In this document: positions 1-12,039 of the stretch, piece after piece
Numbering within the stretch: the first letter of the stretch is position 1
Layout of the letters: the number at the start of each line of letters is the position of its first letter
Origin: Phymatolithon calcareum
Taxonomy: Eukaryota; Rhodophyta; Florideophyceae; Hapalidiales
Length of the DNA: 64,000 bases
Direction of reading: 5' to 3'
Assembly (NCBI GenBank): GCA_977006965.1
Contig: OZ345359.1
Span: forward strand, 496,001 to 560,000
Notes under the pieces: generated by a model
Databases searched by the model: none
Seen by the model: only the letters and a program-made list of their open reading frames with translations
What the model was told of the DNA's origin: nothing
Position numbers and translations under genes: made by a program

Positions 1-63
1 TTGAATCCGTCCTCATTTGAGGACTGGGTCCTCAATTGAGGACGTTAGGCACATAGACACTAG
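1..63. repeat. End of a third piggyBac-like element abutting the array
   Basis: The first 60 bases hold a CTCAATTGAG palindrome followed by a sequence ending in ATAGACA and then CTAG. This is a diverged version of the right ends of the two complete elements (near 2594-2628 and 4693-4727). I read it as the right terminus of another family member lying outside the window and sharing the CTAG at 60-63 with the next element. It is too short and too diverged to be certain. Confidence 0.5.
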
Positions 64-2624
64 TGTCTATTTGACGGAAATTTTCCCTCAATTGAGGGGC
101 ACTTTCCCTCAATTGAGGGAATGAGATTTATATAATTTTTGCATACACATCTACTCACTATCGGTCGCATCGAATGCGTCCAGCTCATGGATATCTTCAA
201 TATGCTTAGCGAAACAGTTCCAACCAGTAGAAGTACCGCAAACATATAGTGCTGCACCGTCGAGCCTATTACATGATGAGCACACAAGAGTTGTTTTCTT
301 GACTTCGCACACTCTGCAGTTGTTTTGCACAGCAAAAGTAGTCATCATGCCATTCGCGGTTTTCCTTTTCTTTGTCGTCGGCGTTAAGTGGGTTCCAACA
401 CCACTCCCAGAGGCTAGTGAACGTTCAGGAGTAACTGAACGTCGACGCGTATTGCGCGTATCGAAGGAGTTATCGATAAGTTGCTGAGCCAGTACTTCAT
501 AATATGTTCGCTGCGTTATGTGGTCCTGCGACTCTGGATGAGCACCAGAGAACAGAAGCCAGCTATCAACCACGCAGATTGACAGAAGTGATGTGCTCAC
601 TCGAAACGATCAGTCGCGGGTGCGTACTTTCTTCTCCATGTCCAAACCATCTTGTCGACATCGATTGTGCCTGTCGATTTGCGCGCACGCAGAGTAATAT
701 GTCTCGCATACTTCAGGCTGTGGCACGGAGAGTTCCACACGAGAAGGTCCATTGTCAAGCTGACGCCAGCGAACACGATTGTACGGCTTACCTTCCATGG
801 TCGTAGAGGTTGTCGAAACAAAATATCGCCGTTCTCTGTCAACCCACATAGCCGCCATCATGGAAGGCCCACCATTCAAAGATTTTCGAACCATAGAGAC
901 ACATTCACCCCTTTCCGAAGGCTCCATTCTTGACAGATAATCCATGGGATACTTTTTCGTCGCCGTTTTGATGACTCCAATGAACTTTAGACCCAAACGG
1001 AGAAGCATCTCGGAAGATCCAACGCTCGCAAAGTATGAATCCGCACATACAATGCGCCTTGTCCCGGAGTATGCGGCCAAAAGACGGCGCAGAACTGATG
1101 TACCATGTGCCGTTTCGCTTTCGAAATCTTTTAGCTTCTCGTCTTCTTTAGTTGTCACCAGCTCGAGATGTAGCATAATACCACTTCTTCCACAAGCCCA
1201 GTTCTGTATCTCGCAGCCGTTTTCCAGCTTTCGGTCAATGGCGATGTACTGAGGTAGGCCAATTTCGATCCAATGACGTCCATTACCGTACCATCGAGAT
1301 ATAGACTCATTGACGCAAATAAGATCAGACGGAGACACAGCGCGCTTTCTGTGGTCATTAATAGCATCGACAAAATCTTGAACGAGCGTCCAGCGGTACT
1401 GCGCAGACGACATAGCACCCTTTTCACTTGGTTGCATGCTGAACGTAATGCATCGCGTGTATTCAGCGAACTTGTCTCTGGTCATCCCAGTGCTTGAAAA
1501 CGAAGGAGCGGGGATTTACTTGTTCGGCCTTGTAGTCTTCCATAAATCGCTCTTAGCCCCGACCTCAAACCTTGTTATGAGCATGAGCACGCCGAAAAAC
1601 TTAACAAGCTCTGATACTGTAGTCTCTTTTCGTCCAATCCTTCTCAGCTTAGCGGACGTCCAAGAAGCAATTTTTTGCAGGTGTACTTGAGGAAACATGG
1701 ACAAGAAGCAATCGTACGGAGTATGGAGCCCAATGCCAGCATTTTCGGATAACTAGTCTCCGTTGACAGTGCGAACTCTCCAGAACTGACGGGGAAACCT
1801 TCCCCCAATCGGGCATAGCACCTTCCTCTCATACCATGCCACGCCATGAGCAACAGTATTCGGCTCGCGGTCGGGTGTGAGGACATCAAGCTCCTCTTGT
1901 GACGCTTGGTCCCAAGAGCCTTGCAACGCGTAGGCGAGAGGGCCAGTGCGAGGTCGTTCAACGCTTCTGAGAGTTTCTTCTGAGCTTTTGAGGCCTTTTG
2001 AAGAGCTTTTGGTTGCCACTGGAGTCATTGAGCTGGCGTTTCGCGATGAAGATTGGCGCAGGTGAGTACTGTAAGCGGGCCTTGGCGTTGACGCGCTTTG
2101 CCGCTGCTGGTTCGGTTCAAGCTGCTGAGCGACTGAAATATCATCGTCAGCGCTCCCTGCCTTGATGTTAACAATCTTAACTGTCGAAATCTTAGTCTTC
2201 ATCACCGGTTGCCAAACTAGCACCCATTTCACGCGAAGTGATTTGCTCGCGCGACCGTTAATTTCGTCCACAAGTACCTCTTGAACTGTGCCGTTCACCT
2301 TTTTCGACTTGTACAAGGCCCCATATAGTCTGCAGCACTCTGCGAGACTGGTTACAGACGTTGGTTTTGAGTGTACGGGTGCACCGACCACTCGGCGCGG
2401 GTCTTTTTCTCGTGGTATGGTGGATGTGATTCTTGTAATTGACCAGCACATTTCGTTTCTAGAGCCGAGCGAAGCTTTTATATCCTATTAGTTCCGGTAC
2501 TCCTCACGCAGAGCACGACCCCGCCTTACTAAATGTGGCGCGAATGACCCGTTCCGCATTCTTTTTACAAACATTTTTGAGCTTTTAAAACGCCCCTCAA
2601 TTGAGGGGGTTCGTCAAATAGACA
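64..2624 (-). mobile_element. piggyBac-like DNA transposon, copy 1
   Basis: The element is bounded by 13-bp terminal inverted repeats (TGTCTATTTGACG at 64 and its complement ending at 2624). Each terminus is flanked by CTAG (60-63 and 2625-2628), which is probably the target site. Just inside the termini are palindromes CCCTCAATTGAGGG at 85-98, 106-119 and 2594-2607. A transposase-like gene on the minus strand fills the inside. The right CTAG is shared with copy 2, so the two elements sit head-to-tail with no host DNA between them. Canonical piggyBac elements use TTAA, so the CTAG site is unusual. Confidence 0.75.
151..2451 (-). pseudogene. piggyBac-like (DDE_Tnp_1_7) transposase, copy 1, three stops
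   Basis: One reading frame runs from an ATG at 2451 to a stop at 151 (about 766 codons). It is broken only by three in-frame stops: TAG near 1753, TAA near 1516 and TGA near 610. No frameshift is apparent. The N-terminal third is a basic, serine-rich region. The middle matches the piggyBac-derived transposase core: a block with SRWYGNGRHW, then AIDRKLENGCEIQ, then VCADSYFAS with the second-Asp context, then DRHNRCRQ. The C-terminus is a cysteine-rich zinc finger (C-x2-C, C-x2-C, then further C and H residues), as in piggyBac C-terminal domains. The position where relatives carry Asp-Glu-Ser (first catalytic Asp) reads Asn-Glu-Ser. The protein is therefore doubly inactive: stops and a lost acidic residue. 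Family assignment is from remembered motifs. Confidence 0.75.
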
Positions 2625-2641
2625 CTAGTGTCTATTTGACG
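2612..2641. repeat. 30-bp perfect palindrome at the element junction
   Basis: The inward TIRs of copies 1 and 2 meet around a single CTAG (2625-2628), which makes a 30-bp perfect palindrome centred at 2626/2627. A similar but shorter palindrome (53-70) sits at the left junction. Confidence 0.85.
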
Positions 2642-4723
2642 GGAATTTTCCCTCAATTGAGGAATGAGAATCATTTAATTTTTGGACGCGAAAGCTACTC
2701 ACTATCAGGCTCGTCAAAAGCATCAAGCACATGCATGTATTCAACATACTTAGCAAAACAGTTTCTGCCAGTTGACGTGCCACATATGTAGACTGCGGCG
2801 CCATCAAGCCTATTACATGACGAGCACACGAGGGTCGTTTTCTTGACTTGACAGACTCTGCAGTTGTTCTGCACAGCAAAAGTAGTCATCATGCCAGCTG
2901 AAGTCTTCCTTAACACCACTTCCGGAGGCATATTTACGTTTTGGGCTGACTAAACGTTGACGAACATTGCGCGAATCAAATGAGTTGTCGATGAGTTGTT
3001 CCGCCAGTGTTTCATAGTACCTTCGCTGCGTCATGTGTTCTTGAGATTCTTGATGTGCGCCAGAAAACAAAACCCAGCTATCAACGACGCAAATCGCCAG
3101 AAGAGATGTGTTAACACGAAAGGACCAGTCTTGAGTGCGAACTTTCTTCTCCATGTCCAAACTCTCCTGACGGCATCGATTATGCCTGTCAATTTGAGCA
3201 CAGGCCGAATAGTACGTCTCGCATACTTCAGGCTGAGGGACTGAAAGCTCAACACGTGAAGCTCTATCTTCGAGCTGACGCCAGCGCACACGCCTGTAAG
3301 GTTTCCCTTTCATAGTGGTTGACGTAGTCGAAATAAAATAACGGCGATCTCGGTCAGCCCACATCGCCGCCATCATTGAGGGGTCACTGGTCAACGATTT
3401 TCGAACTATAGAAACGCACTGACCCCTTTTCGAGAGCTCAACTTGTGATAGGTACTCCATTGGATACTTCTTCGTCGCAGTTTTGATGACCCCTATGAAC
3501 TTCAGGCCCAGTCGGAGAAGCATTTCTGCAGATTCGACGCTCGCAAAGTATGAATCTGCACAGACAATGCATCTTGTACCAGAGTATGCCGCGACAAGAC
3601 GGCGCAGAACTGCTGTACCATGAGCAGTTTCATCCTCGAAGTCGTTTTGTTTCTCGTCCTCTGCAGTGGTTACCAGCTCAAGATGCAACATTATCCCGAT
3701 TCTTCCGCACGCAGAAGTTTGTATTTCGCAACCGCTCTCCGGTTTGCGGTATATAACGATGTACAAGCAACAAGTTTTCCGAGGTGCATTTGGGGGAACA
3801 TTGTCATGAAGCAGTCATACGTCGTGTGTAAACCGATGGCACAGTTTTCGGAAATAATATCTCCGTTTATAGTTCGACCATTCCAGAACTGAAGGGGAAT
3901 TCTTCCTCCAATTGGACATAGAACCTGGCGCTCGAACCATGGCACTCCATGAACAAAAGCGCTTGGCGTAGGGTCTGGCGTAATGACATCAAGCTCTTCT
4001 TGCGAGGCTTGGTCCCAAGAACCTTGCAAGGCGTATGCGAGAGAGCCCGGCATAGGGCGTTCAGAGCTTCTCTTTTGCGTTGAAGTTTATGTGTCCTTCT
4101 GGAGTGCTTGTGGTTGGCATTGGAACCGAGAACTCGGCGTTTGGCGAAGAAGATGTTCGACCACGAGTACTGTAAGCCGGCGTTCGAGGTACAGAATTTT
4201 GCCTGCTGGGACTCGGTACAACCGTTCGAGAGGAAAGAGAGTCTTCTGCCTTCCCTGCCTCGACGTTAATAATCTTGACAGTCTTAATCTTAGTCTTCTG
4301 GATCAGTTTCTGAACAAGAACCCATTTCACGCGGACGGACGTGCTCGATCGACCCTTGATATCATCGACGAGTACCTCTTGAACGGTGCCGTTCACCTTT
4401 TTTGACTTGGAAAACGCTCCGTATAGTCGGCAGCACTCTGCTAGACTTGTCACTGAGCTTGCTTTGGTGTGTAGGGCTGCACCCACCACTCGGCGCGGAT
4501 CTTTTTCTCGAGGCATGGTAGATGTCTTTTTTGTGAGTGATTAGCAGATTTTCGTTCCTACCGGCGAACGACGCGGTTTTAAGGTAGTAAAAGGGGTACT
4601 CCCGACAAAGAACAAAAGCCCGCCTTTCCGAATCTGGCGCTGAAAAACTGTTCCGCATTCTTTTTATATACATTTTTGAGGTTTTAAATCCACCCTCAAT
4701 TGAGGGTGTTCGTCATATAGACA
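2629..4723 (-). mobile_element. piggyBac-like DNA transposon, copy 2 (internally deleted)
   Basis: It has the same TIRs and subterminal palindromes as copy 1 (2650-2663 and 4693-4706) and the same orientation. CTAG lies at both borders (2625-2628 and 4724-4727), and host-like DNA starts at 4728. It is about 2.1 kb against 2.56 kb for copy 1, because roughly 420 bp of the transposase is missing near 3760. Confidence 0.75.
2695..4516 (-). pseudogene. piggyBac-like transposase, copy 2, deleted and frameshifted
   Basis: Homology to copy 1 runs through several frames: 4516-4061 (N-terminal basic region, beginning PREKDPRRVVG), 4053-3691, 3766-2935 (core with VCADSYFAS and DRHNRCRQ) and 2931-2695 (zinc finger). 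A deletion near 3760 removes the segment holding the first catalytic Asp region. Frameshifts near 4057 and 2932 separate the pieces. At the site of the copy 1 TGA this copy keeps Trp, so the two copies decayed independently. Many substitutions separate the copies, so they are not a recent duplicate. Confidence 0.75.
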
Positions 4724-4727
4724 CTAG

Positions 4728-6490
4728 GTTTAAAAATGTTGTAGTATGGGTGGCCTAGAGGCCTTGTTTTTCCGCGACCATTACAGCCCTCAAGGGCTTA
4801 CACCCAGTGCCTTCGGCCTCGCCGGCCCCTCCGGTTTGGGTTAGTTGTATTATGATAAGACTGATTTGGTAGTATATGGTGGGCTTTCGCCGCCGGCCTT
4901 CAGTAAACGGGGCAACCCGTGTTTGGTCTAGATCGACCGTTTTCCGTTCCAACCTTCGCGGTCCTTTCGCATCAAGGAAGGCCTCGCGTACAACCTGGAC
5001 TCTGCCCCCTCGGTCAAGCCTCGGGCCTCGGACTCTCGCCCCTGTGTTTGCGTACGGACTTTGGTGTCCTCTTGCGACTGGACCCCAAGTCCGTGCGTGT
5101 GTTGTTGATTGATCTGTTACTAACCTCCATCCGGAGAGACCTTTGTCCAGAGCCTTACACGGCCTTTCCGGGAAACCGTTCCCTGACTACTCCGTGGCGA
5201 CGATCCGCCGATCTGCGCCACCACAAATGTTTCGAATGTTTGTAGACTAACACAGGAATACCGCAAATTCGTAAAATCCAAAGTCTAGGTGGAAAAAACG
5301 TTCGCGCCGCGAGTCCGAAAGTTTTTTTAAATCAGCAAAGGAACAGGTGAAAAATATAGTAAAATTTAAGTTGTGCCCGACGAGAAGCTGAGAGTAAGCA
5401 TTTTTCCGTAATATTAGATTACAGCGGAACATTGGAAACTTTTGTTGACTTCATATTTGAAAATATTTCACTTGTTTCTACACAATTTCTTGAATCTGGA
5501 TACAGTCTCGTCGATGCAAAATACATAATTAAAATTTTCATCCAGTTGATAAGCATGTTTCGGTCCATTAGACGGCTTCAAAGATGGTGGTGTAGGTCCA
5601 ACTTAGGTTTTCTGGTAACTGTGTTCTACGTCAGCTGTGGTAGCTGTACAGTACACTGGTCTGTGAATTTAGACTATTGTACCCACGATGGCCAGGTACA
5701 AGTACGTTTTACACATTTGTTATCCCGGCTTACGGTAGACATACGACTTGTTTTTGTAGACGCTAGAAAACACACCGTTTTGAGATTTACAGGTTTGTCG
5801 GCAATTGAAGATTCGACACAAAGTACAAAAATGACTCTTTCACTGGACCGCTCCGAGCCGAAACGATGAAAAAGAGGTCCCCGCCTAGACCGCTGTCGTT
5901 TTCTGTTCACGTCTTCAAAATAATTTAAAAAATTAACTTATTTTGTTATTTCCTCTGCACAAAAATTAAGTGAGAAAATACTTATTTTTTCCTCTTCCCC
6001 TGGTCAAATTCTTTAGAAAATCTACCTTATATTTTTCTCCTCTCCGAAGAATAATGCACTGATTTACAACTTATAAATCCTCATCATATCAAAATAAACA
6101 ATCGAATTTAAGCTTCCAACTTCTTTTTCCTGCATCAGGTGTTATAACTTGAAGGTTGATTGGATAGGGAAGATCATCTGACCAATAGAACTCAGTTTGA
6201 ATGAAAGTGATATGAGCGCTGAAAAAGTTCAATTTCAGATGAAATAGTAAATATTTATCGGTCCAAGTTCACATTTTCTCACGTCAGTTACGTGAATTCC
6301 GCTCGTGTTTTCTAGCGTCTATAAAAACAATAATATATACCTTTACAGTAGAACTCGAGTATATCCTTCGAACTAGAAAAATTTAAATCTTTACTTCAAT
6401 TGGCACAAATATATCGCAAACTTCCACTAAAATTCTTTTTCGGGAAGCATGATCGATCATCCCCGTGATGATTCAAGCAGCGGATAGTAA
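4728..6490. other. Intergenic, no gene seen
   Basis: The first ~500 bp is GC-richer and repeat-like, with short palindromic segments such as GGCCTAGAGGCC. From 5250 on the DNA is AT-rich with no convincing coding frame. The longest open frames (to 145 codons) lack recognisable motifs. Confidence 0.5.
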
Positions 6491-6582
6491 AAAGAAAAGA
6501 TGAACTTCGCTAACTGGACCGAAAAAGGTGGCAAAATTCGCTAAATCGGCACCCCTTGCAAAAACTACTATTCGTTATGATA
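6491..6582. repeat. Left arm of a ~92-bp inverted repeat pair
   Basis: This arm is the reverse complement of 9338-9432 at about 78% identity by eye. The best block, about 35 bp containing GAAAAAGGTGGCAAAATTCG, is almost exact. The arms are 2.75 kb apart and could be the terminal inverted repeats of a DNA transposon or two opposite copies of a short repeat. Confidence 0.7.
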
Positions 6583-9337
6583 TAATCTAACCCTATATAC
6601 ATACCCACGACGTCAATACATGAGCAATAATGAGGACAGTAAAACCTAGACAGACGCTTTTCATTGCACTACTCATCCGCTCGATATTGTACTCTGCACC
6701 TCGTTGCATTCGACTGCTAAGCCAACTCACAATGCTCTCGCCGGAACCGTCTGAAGTCATGGAGAAGAATGAGCTTGTTCTAAGTGTGGGCGGATACCCT
6801 GGAGCATACTTTAACGACATTGTCAACCTCGTAATCGCTTAGAACACGTCTACTGACAAGGCACATCTCGTTGCAAATGGCAAAAAGCAGCTCGTGTCGC
6901 TCATCTGTAGCCAACGCACAGCGTGCGCGTTACATATGAACGTCCGTGTCCTGCCGAGCGTCAACAGCGTCAGTATCACCACATTTTCAGGACGCAGCTG
7001 TGTCGGTGTGTTGTTAGCAGCGAAGTGACACCATTCCATGTGATAGTTTGCAGCGACTACCGCGCTACATGCTCTTGTCGCCATTTTGAAGAGCACCAGC
7101 GTGTAGTGCCACAACTCAAAACGAGCCGGCTGGGTCGTAAATCCAGTCTATAGACACGAAAAACACGTCCAAATGAAGAAACTCCAGAACAGTAGGAGTT
7201 GGCTTCGTCACTCAAGTTGGTATGAAACAAGAAAACTTGTACCTAGAATACGGAAATCTCACCAGTACCTTCAGACGTGAAGCGTATGTCAAACAAACGT
7301 ATCAACAAGTTTCAGATAGAAACGAAGCGTGCAGGAACAGTCCTGGTGGTTTAAGGGTGGATAATCCGAGAACCCTTACGATCGCAGCTTCCAGCACTTC
7401 TTGTAAAGAAGTTTCTGCGGAGCGATAGCTAACTATCGTAGCAAGATAGTTAACCTTTTACAGATCTGGTCCTTCTGTTCTTTCTGGAGAACTTTGTACA
7501 CTCACGGTGCCGTTGAGCCAAGAAAGCAAAGCTTCCTAATGTTATAGCCGCGCTAAACGACTGTCGAATGGTCCCGAGACCAAGATCTACGACGCGCCGT
7601 TGGCCCGAAGAGGGTCACAACTCCTCAAGAGTTTTGCTCAGGTGCGAGATACCTCCACAGGAAGGAGAAAGAACAGACAATCACCCGACGATGATTGTCA
7701 CGGACGCGCAAGAGGGCAGGCAGTGAAGGGTCAGTCGTCGTGCGCGCACAATGAGTTGTGAGCTACCAACCGTTAAAGAATAAAGCGGATTCGGCAAGAT
7801 GAGTTTACTCCAAGATCGGTTACGCTAAGGTAGCTCCCCTCTCTTTCTCCGAGGCGCCGCCCGAAAAGAGGGAAGCTCAATATATCTACCGAAATGCCTA
7901 CTGATGCGGCCCTTAGGGAGCTAGGAACTTGGGGATGGAAGCAGAAAACCAGCACACGCATTTCAATAATCCTATTGCACCATTAGTGTGCAACGGGCCA
8001 ATAAGAGGCTCTAAGAACACGTAAAATGATGCATGATTGCCCAAATACGGTGAGACTTGCACCATACTGTTACACACACAGTGCATATTTGCACTGATTG
8101 GTATCGGTATTTTAAATATGACGCACTATAAAGTCACTCTTGCATCATTGGGGTGCATTTCCGGTGTCCACGGCACGGAGACGGTGCAACATTGCGAAAG
8201 CTATGCTCATATGCTTCTGAAAGCTTGCAAGATACTGGATGACTGCTGATACCCTGAGTCGTGACTCGTGTTTACTCGAAAATCAATTGAAAAAACTTGC
8301 TGAAGTAACGGTAATTCCACCTCCAATCCGGTGGAATCTTGCCTCGTATATCTAATAAAATATTATTATACTGCATGCGAAATATTTAAACGATTCGATT
8401 GAAACTTCCCCCGGAAATCAAATATTTCGTAAAGTCATACTTCAAACCTTTGATCTGATTCAAGATATCAAACATATGACTTATGACTTGGAATCCAGTT
8501 CTGATTTACTAACATTAATTATGATTTCCTTGTTAATTACGAGCGGCTCTCAAAAATTGGATTATTTGGAGTTATACTCTCCTAGACTATAGTTGGAGTA
8601 CTCTGGAGCTCACACTTGAGAGTATTGTCCAATAGCTGACCGACTTCAGATTAAATGGACCAATTAGAGTGGGTTTTATGCCCGGATTACCGACTTCGGC
8701 TGAAAATTGTGTGTATAAACTGTCTGTACCGCAGCGAAGACCGAGCAACAACCCAAACTTGAGAGCCAACTCAAAGGAGACGTTTTTTCTCGCTTCTCTC
8801 GGAAGCTTCACCCTATCGGCTGTACCTTTGGTACCACACCGCGGCCATGTAGCCACGTCATCTCTGCACTTTTGTACCCTTCTAGACGCTTGGCCCAGCA
8901 CAGGGTCGTGTTCGACCTGTGGAACAAGAACTGGTTCGGGGATGCATGTCTGTTGAAAATGTGGGTCAACCAACAAGAGGGCAGCATCACGCGTGTTGCA
9001 GCACTGGTGAGAAGCTAGTGCAGGATGATTTAGTGCCCTTAGACCTTTTCGGTAACCCGGGCAGCAAGCGCAAAAGGCCCTACTTGCAGTCCAATATGAG
9101 GACCCGACCTCGTCCGGAAACACCCGTCACTTCTTGCAGACGTACGCCAGGCCGAACATCCACAATAGTGTTGAGGCGAAGCGAAAGCACATCGACAGAG
9201 CGGCTCAGCTCATTATAATCGACCTCACCTCCTGCGATGACGGAGCTGCTAATTGCGACGAGGAGCTAAAGCATAGAGAGTAGAGCACTAAAAAAGTTTC
9301 ACTTTTTTGACAAGTTTATTTTATAGAGTGCTCTGTG
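6583..9337. other. Interior of the inverted-repeat-bounded region, no recognisable gene
   Basis: There are only short open frames. The longest is 178 codons on the minus strand at 8587-9123; it begins with a GTG and has no motif I recognise. If the flanking repeats are TIRs, this is either a non-autonomous element or one whose transposase has decayed beyond recognition by eye. Confidence 0.45.
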
Positions 9338-9432
9338 TATCATAGCGAGTAGTGGCTTTTACAAAGGGTGCCGACTTAGCGAATTTTGCCACCTTTTTCG
9401 GTCCGTGTAGCGAATTTCCTCAAAAAGAAAAA
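9338..9432. repeat. Right arm of the ~92-bp inverted repeat pair
   Basis: Partner of 6491-6582. Outside the arms the flanks (before 6491 and after 9432) are not obviously the same, so no clear target-site duplication could be assigned by eye. Confidence 0.7.
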
Positions 9433-9715
9433 GGGGGACATCATCTGATTATCATAACAGTGATACAGGCCAGTGTATATAGTTTTTCGTCGAACTCCTC
9501 AATGCAACATAGTTTTCCACAGGACCTATATAACCTGCATAAGGACCTAAGAGACTTCATGTGTTGGGTCCTTCGAATGATACTAGCTGTCATCGCTTTC
9601 ATATAGTGCAAGCTGCACTTGGATACAATGCACTGCTCTACCGTGATGTGCACTCACGCGGTACATCGTGCTCCGGCTCATCGGTGGAACCTTAAGCAGA
9701 AATTACGGACGATCT

Positions 9716-10057
9716 CTACGTACAAAGCCAGAGTTCTGCAAAATTCTGTGTATTTTCGAAAACACCCGTAATGGACTCTACAACACAATAAGCCCGCTCT
9801 GGGAAGAGAAACCCGTCCAATTCTGAATCGAAGAATGAAGCCAGGGCAAATAAACGAATTTGCTCTGCAATTGTGGGGTTTCTCTTCAAATGGATTTCAA
9901 ATCTCCACAATACATCCAATCCTCCATTGTCCATGAGGGTGGATCCTTTTGGCGTGCTTATCATCCTGACAAGACGCTCACTTTTCCTCTCCAACGACAT
10001 CCAAGCTTTCTGGAACTGTTTCCGTTCCATCCAATCGAAGTTTTGAAGTATTGTCAT
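9716..10057 (-). CDS. Hypothetical small ORF
   Basis: The open frame starts at an ATG at 10057 and ends at 9716 (113 residues). It looks protein-like in composition (Trp, Phe and Glu spread evenly, ending ENTQNFAELWLCT) but matches no family I know. It lies between an inverted-repeat region and a LINE 3' end and could be transposon-derived or chance. Confidence 0.2.
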   Translation of the reverse strand: MTILQNFDWMERKQFQKAWMSLERKSERLVRMISTPKGSTLMDNGGLDVLWRFEIHLKRNPTIAEQIRLFALASFFDSELDGFLFPERAYCVVESITGVFENTQNFAELWLCT

Positions 10058-10148
10058 TGCGGTCAAGAACTTTTGTTTGTGACCAGGATTTCTCTAATCC
10101 TGGAAAGTACAGTATTCAAGAAATGACGATGCCTTTCATGTTGATTGA

Positions 10149-10876
10149 ATGATAATTTGGCGAAAAATGAAGAGCTGCATAGACGCACTCAACGGCCAGC
10201 CGCGGATGTTTGGAGAGATGGATCGGAAACTATGGAATCTTATGGAACAAATCATGGCACAGGAGATTCAAGTAGCTTGGCGTCGGGACTGGATCTTCTG
10301 GCGACGATGTTCAGTGACGAAGGCATTTGGATACCGAGTCACTGCGGAGTCCCGAAAAATGAGGCTGCTGATGAGCTCGCGCGCCGGAAAATCTCGGAAC
10401 CAAGCCTGCTATCACATCAAGCGGTACCTCTCACCATGGAAGCGGCACGATCCATTATCAAACCGCCTTGTAGAAGCAAACCAGTTACCATCCCGACACT
10501 CCCGGAAGACCGACACATCTCACATAGACGGGCTGAGGTAATACTCAACCAGCTCATAACTAATTGCTGTCCAATCGTCGCCAGCTTTCACCATGGACAC
10601 AACGAGAATGAGCCACTTCCTCACGACCCAATGTGCAAGAAATGCCCGTATGGTGTGAAGGAAACTGTGGAACATATGATCCTACATTGTTCGGGTCGGG
10701 CTGTTAGTCGACGGAAATTCATCGGCAGAGTTCGGAGCAAAACGGTAGAAGATCTGTGCAGAGAGAAACCCGTAGCGATAATCCAATATTTGAACGAAGA
10801 GAACTTGCTCGAGAGCAAGTTTAGGCGTTAACTTAAAAATTGACGTCATCTGCAATAAAGAAAGAAAGAAAAGAAC
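10149..10876 (+). pseudogene. LINE 3' end: RNase H tail and zinc-knuckle region
   Basis: This is the C-terminal part of a non-LTR retrotransposon ORF2. It has an RNase H end block (WIPSHCGVPKNEAADELAR), then a C-x2-C...H...C motif (CKKC, HMILHC) and a final basic tail. The upstream piece, from 10149 with GEMDRKLWNLMEQ, is in another frame, so a frameshift lies near 10280-10320. After the stop (10831) comes an AATAAAGAAAGAAAG tail ending near 10876, as in the related copy at 50-51 kb. The copy is 5'-truncated, which is typical of LINEs. Confidence 0.75.
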
Positions 10877-12039
10877 GCATGGTGGAATTTTTCGCATGCA
10901 AATACTGCAGGAAGATTGGCCTGCACGAGCCAGAAACCCAATTTTAAACTGCAGTTTCTCCTCGGTGGGAAGCAAAGGGTTACATCGTTTTCTGGAAGAT
11001 CAGTCCAAAGCGCCATCATTGCATTTGAGATATCATTCCCCAAATGGAAAGGAGCATTTCGTTTGTAGGAGATGTTCTAAGGTCCCAATTAGTTTTTTAG
11101 AGCGATTTCTGGATCTACACTTTGCACTAGTTCTGGTCTGTGGGGATGATGTTTCCATTGAGCTTCAAGAAGCTGTTTATTTAGGTCTGAAAATGACACT
11201 AGCTACTGAGGATCTTAAGGGCTACGACAGGTGCATTTGCAGCCCGTTTTCGGCAACTGCAAGTACTGTAACCGACAGCCATGTTTTAGAAATACTTGCC
11301 GTCAAAATTCGACAGTGAGAAACGCAGAGCAAAAAATTTCAGTTTCCGTAGAAGCTGAGCGGAGCCATGGAAAACTACAAATCTTTCTTCGGGGACGAAA
11401 AGGTACAGCATGTCTTCATGCACCATTCGGTTACACGGCAAAATGCATTACCGTTTTCATCACCGCCTGTACAAGCTACTCTACATGTACACGCGTACCA
11501 CTACCTGAATAAAAAAGGAGTTTAATTGTCGAAATAATTCGGAAAGCGGATAGAACTAATTTCTTGTTGTCGGGCAGTACCGCGCAGCATATCCATTGTC
11601 GTGCGGAGACAGGGAAAGGGGCTATATATGACAAGTGCCACCATACACGTGATGGTGTTACCAGAGCGGTGAGAGCTGTCCACGAAGCTTCGGACCGTGG
11701 TGAATACTTGGGATACGAGCGCGAGAAGCTGTTGCTCAAGTTAAAGAAGATGAGGAAAGAAATGCAACCAATCGCAAAAAATGCTTCTGTCGAGATGAGG
11801 AGGGCTTGGAAATAACCTCGGACTCTAGTCGTTTTGAATATGATGACACCATTATACATCTTGCAGGAAATGTATCGTCTTTCGCCGGTGCAATTTCGTC
11901 GTCAGAGGCACACCTGTAAACAATTGAGGACATACGAATGCGGGGTGGTATCCGAAATTTCTTTCCGATGCTATTGCGAATTGTGCTACAAATGTGACGA
12001 GGAGAAGTTGGATCCCTCAAGTAGTGGTATTCATTGCCA
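10877..12039 (+). other. Probable N-terminal remains of the P-element-like unit
   Basis: There are short open frames only. One near 10878 has a C-x2-C...H pattern (CKYCRKIGLH). Another, ending at 11815, is a basic coiled-coil-like stretch (REKLLLKLKKMRKEMQ). Both are on the same strand as the P-element-like transposase that follows and could be its DNA-binding and coiled-coil parts. This is inference from position and composition only. Confidence 0.3.

Noticed and set aside
8587-9123. 178-codon minus-strand frame
   Set aside because: It starts with GTG, has no motif, and the opposite strand is also open. It is probably chance.
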